DNA from: Micromonospora sp. RP3T
GTDB taxonomy: Bacteria; Actinomycetota; Actinomycetes; Mycobacteriales; Micromonosporaceae
Direction: 5' to 3'
Assembly (NCBI RefSeq): GCF_003027925.1
Contig: NZ_PYPS01000013.1
Coordinates: 98,675-162,674 of the forward strand
DNA length: 64,000 nucleotides
Shown: positions 59,473 through 64,000 of the stretch, one piece after another
How positions within the stretch are numbered: position 1 is the first letter of the stretch
How the letters are laid out: every line of letters starts with the position of its first letter
Notes under the pieces: generated by a model
Database searches by the model: none
Seen by the model: the letters and a program-made list of their open reading frames with translations, nothing else
Told to the model about the DNA's origin: nothing
Position numbers and translations under genes: made by a program

Positions 59473-60306
59473 TCAGCCGTGCCGGCGCAGCCACTCCAGG
59501 GCCGACCCTCCGTGCCGGAGCACGGAGATGTGCCCGTCCTCGGGAAAACGGCGCAACTCGGCCGCCGGGCAACGGCCGGCCAGCCACTCGGAGTGCGCCA
59601 CCGGCACGATGCCGTCGCGGTCGCCGTGCAGCAGCAGCACCGGCCGCGCCACGTCGGCCGGATCGAAACCCCACGGGCGCACGTACGCCAGATCGTCGTC
59701 GATCAGCCCGCCCGGGCCGGACACGAGCGCCGGGCCGACCACGCTGTTAAACCAGGACCACTCGGCCTGCAACGCGGCCAGGTCAGTGTCGGTGAACCCG
59801 AAATCGTACGACTCGTCGGCGGCCTCGTGCGCCTCCTTGGCCGCCCGCCCGGCGGCGGCGGCCCGCAGCGACGCCGCCCCGGACGGCGCCATGCCGGCGA
59901 ACCAGTCCAGCCCGGCCGCGCCGTACGGCGCCAACCCGGCGCCGGCCGCCACCGCGACCACCCGCTCCGGCAGCAGCGCGCCGCAGGCCAGCGCGTGCGG
60001 ACCACCGCCGGAGTGACCCATCACGGCGAACCGGTCGAGGCCCAACGCGTCGGCCACCGCGGCCACGTCGGACGCCACCGATGCGACGTCGCGATCCGGC
60101 AGCGGGGTGGAGCCGCCGTAGCCGGGCCGGTCGTGCGACACCCAGCGCAGCCCGAGACGGTCGGCGGCGGCGAACAGCGGGGCTGGTGGAGCGCCCACGT
60201 TCGGCGTGCCGTGGTGCCAGAACACGGGCAGCCGGCCCGCCCCGCCGGTGTCGTAGACGTGCAGGACGCGGCCGTCGGGCCGGCGGAGATCCGTCTCGGT
60301 CACCAT
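59473..60306 (-). CDS. Alpha/beta hydrolase
   Basis: The 277-residue product has VFWHHGTPNVGA (oxyanion), the nucleophile elbow FAVMGHSGGGPHALACG, HGDRDGIVP (Asp) and EDGHISVL (His), so a complete catalytic triad. The RPGYGGS motif is typical of epoxide-hydrolase/haloalkane-dehalogenase-like members. Substrate unknown; cytoplasmic. Single gene, divergent from the PPOX gene by 67 bases. Confidence 0.9.
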   Translation of the reverse strand: MVTETDLRRPDGRVLHVYDTGGAGRLPVFWHHGTPNVGAPPAPLFAAADRLGLRWVSHDRPGYGGSTPLPDRDVASVASDVAAVADALGLDRFAVMGHSGGGPHALACGALLPERVVAVAAGAGLAPYGAAGLDWFAGMAPSGAASLRAAAAGRAAKEAHEAADESYDFGFTDTDLAALQAEWSWFNSVVGPALVSGPGGLIDDDLAYVRPWGFDPADVARPVLLLHGDRDGIVPVAHSEWLAGRCPAAELRRFPEDGHISVLRHGGSALEWLRRHG

Positions 60307-60373
60307 GGACGGACCCTAGCGGTGACCGCCGACACTCCCACCCGCGCGGATGCGGACGTGGTGCACTCTCCGG

Positions 60374-60781
60374 ATGACCCCACCCCCGGCACCTCTTCCA
60401 CCCGGCGTCGACGCGCGACTCGCCGACGAGCGCAACGTCTGGCTGTGCACGCTGCGTCCGGACGGCTCCCCGCACCTGACGCCGGTCTGGTTCGTCCACG
60501 CCGACGGCGTCTGGTGGGTCGGCTGCGAGGCCGGCAGCGTCAAGGCCCGGAACGTGGCGGCGGACCCGCGCGTCTCCCTGGCGCTGGAGGGCGGCGACCA
60601 CCCGGTCGTCGCGGAGGGCGCCGCCCGGCTGCACCGCGGCGACTTCCCACCCGCCGTCGTCGCCGCCTTCGCCGACAAGTACGCGGGCTGGGACATCCGG
60701 AAGCCCGTCACCCCGGACGGGACACGGGTCCTGCTGGAGATCCCGGTCCGGCGGTGGCTGCTCGCCGGCACGGCACGCTAG
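60374..60781 (+). CDS. PPOX class F420/FMN-binding protein
   Basis: ATG 60374 (MTPPPAPLPPG) gives 135 residues. The split-barrel pattern NVWLCTLRPDGSPHLTPVWFVHADG, GSVKARNVAADPRVSLALEGGDHPVVAEG fits the pyridoxamine-oxidase-like family that uses F420 or FMN in actinobacteria. Small enough to be a dimer. It overlaps the convergent dioxygenase gene by 74 bases at its 3' end, which is unusually long. Confidence 0.85.
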   Translation: MTPPPAPLPPGVDARLADERNVWLCTLRPDGSPHLTPVWFVHADGVWWVGCEAGSVKARNVAADPRVSLALEGGDHPVVAEGAARLHRGDFPPAVVAAFADKYAGWDIRKPVTPDGTRVLLEIPVRRWLLAGTAR

Positions 60782-61697
60782 CGCCTCCGACCCGCCAGGG
60801 CGTCATGTCCAGGTGCGGATAACGCTGGGCCACACCGGCGACGGTCTCGGCGGTCCAGTAGGGGTGACCCGGTGGCGGGAAGCCGAACAACGCGAGCTGC
60901 GCCGGGGTCGCCCGGCTGACGAAGCCGTACCAGCCGGGCTCGTGACTCCGTCCGGCCCAGGCGTGCCGGTCGCCCCACCCGACGGCGGCCGGCCGGAAGC
61001 AGAGATGCATGGTGTAGCGCGCCCCGCGTGGCGTGGTCATGGCGGTGCCCCGATGGAACGTGCCGGGCCGGAACGCGACCACCGTGCCCGCCGGACCGGC
61101 GCCGGACACCTCCGCCTCGTAGAGATGCGGACTGCCGGTCGGCGCGACGAAGTCGCCGAACCTCTCGCCCACGTCCGTTCGGGGATACCAGTTCGGCTTG
61201 GCCGGCAGGTCCCGGGTGTGCCGCGTGGACAGCAGGTGCGGCGGGCCGAGGCCCTCGGGCACGTCGACGAGGTAGACGAACATCTCCACCTGCCGGAACC
61301 CGGAAGCGTCCGTCGGCACCAGCAGGGTGTGGTTCAGGTAGTCGCGGTGCAACTCCTGGTCGTAGTCGGCCGCTCCGGTGAACTTCGCCCACGCCTCGGC
61401 CGAGGAGACCCGGAGATCGTCGGTACGCAGCAACGTGCGTGCCAGGCGCACCAGGCGGTCACCGGTCGCCAGCAGGCTGAGCGCCACGCTGTCGAACGGG
61501 AACCCCTGGATGCCGGCGAACTCGTTGTCGAGGTAGCGGGCCCGACGCGGATCCGTCCCGTCGTGGAAGCCCGCCGGCGACGGGAACATGCTCTCCAGCT
61601 CGCCGAGCGCCGACGCCAGTTCGGCTGCCGGAAGGAAGCCGGGCAGGACGACGAAGCCGTCTGCCTCCCACGTGTCCCGGAGGGTGTCATCGTCCAC
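60708..61697 (-). CDS. Phytanoyl-CoA dioxygenase family protein
   Basis: GTG 61697 gives 329 residues, though no good ribosome site is seen. DTWEADGFVVLPGFL begins the jelly-roll; the iron ligands are in ELHRDYLNHTLLV (HxD) and in GTFHRGTAM (distal His), and RGARYTMHLCFRP contains the oxoglutarate-binding Arg. The family hydroxylates small molecules with oxoglutarate and oxygen. The frame runs 74 bases into the convergent PPOX gene, where the last 24 residues would be encoded; the family core ends earlier. Confidence 0.82.
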   Translation of the reverse strand: MDDDTLRDTWEADGFVVLPGFLPAAELASALGELESMFPSPAGFHDGTDPRRARYLDNEFAGIQGFPFDSVALSLLATGDRLVRLARTLLRTDDLRVSSAEAWAKFTGAADYDQELHRDYLNHTLLVPTDASGFRQVEMFVYLVDVPEGLGPPHLLSTRHTRDLPAKPNWYPRTDVGERFGDFVAPTGSPHLYEAEVSGAGPAGTVVAFRPGTFHRGTAMTTPRGARYTMHLCFRPAAVGWGDRHAWAGRSHEPGWYGFVSRATPAQLALFGFPPPGHPYWTAETVAGVAQRYPHLDMTPWRVGGASVPCRRAATAGPGSPAGPVSRPG

Positions 61698-61790
61698 CGG
61701 GGCAGTATTCCGACGGATCCACGGGTGTGCATCTGATTTGGCGCCGGTCGTGGTAGACCGGTACGAGAGTCCGGACGGGGGAGGACGACA

Positions 61791-62375
61791 GTGGAACAGC
61801 GTGCCTTCTGGCTCGACGAGAACGTCGACCGGGAGCGCGGCGCCGACGGGCGCGGTCGCTTCGAGAACGAGGTGCTCCGGCGTACCGACGAATTCGCCGC
61901 CACGTGGGGTGACATCGCGCCGGTCGCCTTCGCCGCGACGGCCTGGCGGCTTGCCACCGGGCTGACCCCCGGCTATGTCCGCTGGCACCGGCGGATCGTG
62001 TCGGCGACCTGCGCGCCGAGCCCGTGGGACGGCAGCCTGATCGGTGCCGTCTCGGTGGTGTCCCGATGGCCGGCTGAACTCACCTGGACCCGGCAGTGGC
62101 AACGCGACCGGGGATGGCGGGACTGGCCGCAAATGTTCGGCCAGTACACGACGCCGACCGACCAGGACCTGACCCGCAGCCCGCACCTGCGTGCCACGCT
62201 TCAGGTGGAGGCGCCGATCCCGCTCGGGGACCTGCCGCCCGCTCCCGACGGTCCGGAGGATTCCGTGGCGTTCGCGGCCCGGCGCGCGGTCGTGGTGCTG
62301 ACGCGGGAACTCGACGAACTGCTCGGCCCGGTGATCGGTCAACTGGAGGCCGGCGTGCCGGCGAAGGGTGCCTGA
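61791..62375 (+). CDS. Hypothetical protein
   Basis: GTG 61791 with GGGGGAGGACG gives 194 residues. It is Trp-rich (WLDENVDRERG, TPGYVRWHRRIVSATCAPSPW, WRDWPQMFGQYTT) with no membrane helix; the Trp pattern and the final helix RRAVVVLTRELDELLGPVI suggest a soluble folded protein. No family recognised. The next small gene follows 49 bases on and may be in one unit with it. Confidence 0.6.
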   Translation: MEQRAFWLDENVDRERGADGRGRFENEVLRRTDEFAATWGDIAPVAFAATAWRLATGLTPGYVRWHRRIVSATCAPSPWDGSLIGAVSVVSRWPAELTWTRQWQRDRGWRDWPQMFGQYTTPTDQDLTRSPHLRATLQVEAPIPLGDLPPAPDGPEDSVAFAARRAVVVLTRELDELLGPVIGQLEAGVPAKGA

Positions 62376-62424
62376 CCCGTCCCGAAACGAGGCCGACCGT
62401 GCCCGCCGACCCCGAGGATCCTGT

Positions 62425-62697
62425 ATGTCGACCGAACCGGAGCCGGGCCTCGCGCCCGCGCACGTGGGACCCCGCCACACCGGGGACGAGCCGATCATGA
62501 TGACGGTCGACGGGCAGGAGTTTCGGGTCAGCAGGCGGGTCGGGCGTCCCGTCACCTACGACTTCGACTGGTTGAGTGGGCCGCACGACTACGGCTTCAC
62601 GAGCTCCGGACCGGCGATGACCCGGGCGGAGATGGCGGAGGCCATCCGCGCCTTCCTCCGGGACATCGACCCGGTCACCGGCTACCTGCGGGAGTAG
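62425..62697 (+). CDS. Small hypothetical protein
   Basis: ATG 62425 with GAGGA is chosen, giving 90 residues; a longer frame would overlap the preceding gene. MMTVDGQEFRVSRRVGRPVTYDFDWLSGP and MTRAEMAEAIRAFLRDIDPVTGYLRE suggest a small beta-plus-helix domain. It likely partners the preceding gene. Unknown function. Confidence 0.6.
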   Translation: MSTEPEPGLAPAHVGPRHTGDEPIMMTVDGQEFRVSRRVGRPVTYDFDWLSGPHDYGFTSSGPAMTRAEMAEAIRAFLRDIDPVTGYLRE

Positions 62698-62793
62698 CGG
62701 TCGTGCGTCCCGGCTGGGCGTGGACGAGCCAGGCGGTCTGCTCGATGTGTCGCGGGTCTACCGCAGGGCGGCTGCCGGCTGGACGCACCTTTA

Positions 62794-62820
62794 ATCCGGC
62801 CGGGGACAACCCGGCCGGAT
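62794..62820. terminator. Terminator between convergent genes
   Basis: A perfect 11-bp stem ATCCGGCCGGG/CCCGGCCGGAT with a five-base loop lies between the small plus-strand gene and the minus-strand propeller gene. Confidence 0.8.
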
Positions 62821-62834
62821 GTCCGAAGGAATGG

Positions 62835-63755
62835 TCAGTCGCGCACCCGTACGACGCAGTACGTGGTGTCGGGAGTCGCGGGTACGGACAACCGCGCGTT
62901 GACCGCGTACAGGCTTGAGCCGAAGGAAACCACAGCCGACGGCTCGTCGAGGTCGCAGTCCCGGATCACGTCGACCGGCGTGGCCCGGGTGAGCTGCTCG
63001 TCGAGACGGAACTTGGCGATCACGTTGTTCCGGTTGCGCACCACGTACAGCGTGCGCCCCCGGAGCAGGAGACCGTCGCCGTTGGCCACCGACACACCGC
63101 CCGTGCTGATCCGGGCGGCCATGCCCGCGTGGGGATCGAAGCAGTAGAGCCGCCCGGTCCTGGCCTGCACCACGATGAGCTTGCCCGCCCACGCGGCGAC
63201 GATGCCCGTGTTGCAGGCGTCGGGGTCACCGAGCCCGGCCGGCAACGGCAGCGCGCGTACGCCCGACTGCCCGGGCAACGACCCGTGGCGGCCGAACTCC
63301 ACGCAGTAGACCTTGGCCTTCTCCGAGTCGGTGAAGAACACGGCCTTGTTCGTGGCGGCCACGCCGTCGATGAACCCGCCGTCGAAGTCGTACGTCGCCA
63401 GGCACTCACCTGTCGACTCGCCGTAGACGGCCGCGCCGCCCATGTTGCCGCAGGCCGCCCAGATCCGGCCCCGTTCGACGGCCAGCCCCGTCGCCTGGGT
63501 GCCGGCCACCGGCGGTACGAGTAGCATCCCGTGGCCGGTACGGAGGTCGGCGCACCAGACGCAACCGTCGGTCATCGAGCTGACGTAGATCTTCGTGCCG
63601 GTGCCGCGGGCGATGCCCTCCGGGCAGAACCCGTTCGGCAGGTTGATCACCGAGGGATATCGGCCGTTCCGATGGTGGGCCGAGGCCGGCGCCGCGCCGA
63701 TGGCGACCCCGACGGGCGCGGCAACGGCCGCGGCCAAGAGCGTTCGTCTGTGCAC
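62835..63755 (-). CDS. Exported beta-propeller protein
   Basis: GTG 63755 with AAGGAG eight bases upstream gives 306 residues. The N-terminus MHRRTLLAAAVAAPVGVAIGAAPASA-HH is a signal peptide, possibly of Tat type (RR). The rest is made of repeated strands (GIARGTGTKIYVSSM, GLAVERGRIWAACG, GIVAAWAGKLIVVQARTGRLYCFD, GLLLRGRTLYVVRNRNNVIAKF) like a six- or seven-bladed SMP-30/NHL propeller. Similar proteins in Micromonosporaceae have no known role. Confidence 0.8.
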   Translation of the reverse strand: MHRRTLLAAAVAAPVGVAIGAAPASAHHRNGRYPSVINLPNGFCPEGIARGTGTKIYVSSMTDGCVWCADLRTGHGMLLVPPVAGTQATGLAVERGRIWAACGNMGGAAVYGESTGECLATYDFDGGFIDGVAATNKAVFFTDSEKAKVYCVEFGRHGSLPGQSGVRALPLPAGLGDPDACNTGIVAAWAGKLIVVQARTGRLYCFDPHAGMAARISTGGVSVANGDGLLLRGRTLYVVRNRNNVIAKFRLDEQLTRATPVDVIRDCDLDEPSAVVSFGSSLYAVNARLSVPATPDTTYCVVRVRD

Positions 63756-64000
63756 TGTCGTGCTCCTTCGCTAGGCGAGCGAACACATATATGGGTATCT
63801 GTGGATCAAGTGCCCGAGCTACCTCACCGTTGCTCGACAGGTGGCCGCCCGGAGCCCACGAAGCGCCTTGTCGGGGTTAGTCCTTGTCGCCTCTGGCGAG
63901 GTGGCCCGTTCCGGGCTGAAAATCGTGTCGGTCGCTCGCTGACGTCGTCGCTCCTTGGTCCGTGTGAGGTCGTGGGTTAGTCGGACGCTGGTAGCCGCGT
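63756..64000. other. Unassigned end region
   Basis: No gene could be supported in these 245 bases. The start (AACACATATATGGGTATCTG) is AT-rich and may hold the propeller gene's promoter. The rest is less GC-biased in codon terms than its surroundings and could be the flank of a mobile element lying beyond the window; that is only a guess. Confidence 0.3.

Noticed and set aside
62703..62918. A 71-codon frame running through the terminator hairpin
   Set aside because: It crosses a perfect terminator and the end of the convergent propeller gene, and has no ribosome site.
63756..64000. End of a transposase gene at the right edge
   Set aside because: No frame with transposase motifs could be read; the mobile-element flank idea remains a guess.

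Overview
The window is a chromosomal piece of a very GC-rich actinomycete. Codon third positions are almost all G or C, many starts are GTG, and the gene families (conservon, SpoIIE-type phosphatases, F420-type proteins, DUF6158, DUF1360, ROK-controlled xylose genes) are typical of Micromonosporaceae; a Micromonospora-like organism is the best guess, as an inference. No rRNA, tRNA, CRISPR array, prophage or intact transposase was seen.

Layout: 1-5 kb holds the end of a GH6 cellulase, a sodium:solute symporter with a small membrane partner, and two related acidic proteins of unknown role. 5.3-9 kb is a complete conservon (sensor kinase, roadblock, DUF742, GTPase) followed by a lactonase-type propeller. 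10-14 kb has a solute-binding/VWA protein and an exopolysaccharide glycosylphosphotransferase. 13.8-18.3 kb is a signalling block: a GAF-SpoIIE phosphatase divergent from a MarR regulator, then a PAS-SpoIIE phosphatase translationally coupled to a cobalamin-binding protein that carries the CarH-type W-x9-EH signature.

18.5-30.5 kb is sugar catabolism. xylR (ROK) is divergent from xylAB across a readable promoter/operator and is followed by an MFS transporter. An alpha-glucoside-type ABC importer (binding protein, two permeases, no ATPase) lies in line with a LacI regulator and a GH13 alpha-glucosidase that appears to start at CTG. GGGGCCCC-centred palindromic repeats sit at the 3' ends of genes at 3.1, 18.5, 22.5 and 24.1 kb.

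30.6-39.3 kb carries an M23 endopeptidase, TspO, a 48-residue GPGG membrane peptide, a phosphoesterase/BON/nucleotidyltransferase run, a dTMP-kinase-like protein, an SDR, an RpiR-murQ peptidoglycan-recycling operon with a palindromic operator, and a group 2 sigma factor. 39.3-45.4 kb has an NlpC/P60 hydrolase, many small actinobacterial conserved unknowns, a perfect 42-bp palindrome between convergent genes, and a DAHP synthase behind a strongly structured 5' leader.

45.3-54.9 kb contains a catalase-fold-like protein, an M16 peptidase pair, asd, a CBS protein, SCP2-like plus amylo-1,6-glucosidase genes, and lipid/hydrolase genes. 54.9-55.4 kb is a non-coding stretch with tandem repeats and a 267-bp element bounded by 17-bp inverted repeats. 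55.4-63.8 kb has a two-kinase/one-regulator locus, an alpha/beta hydrolase, a PPOX protein overlapping a phytanoyl-CoA dioxygenase, two small unknowns and an exported propeller protein. The most unusual items are the CarH-like/SpoIIE pair, the DAHP synthase leader, the two inverted-repeat-bounded intergenic elements and the CTG-start glucosidase.
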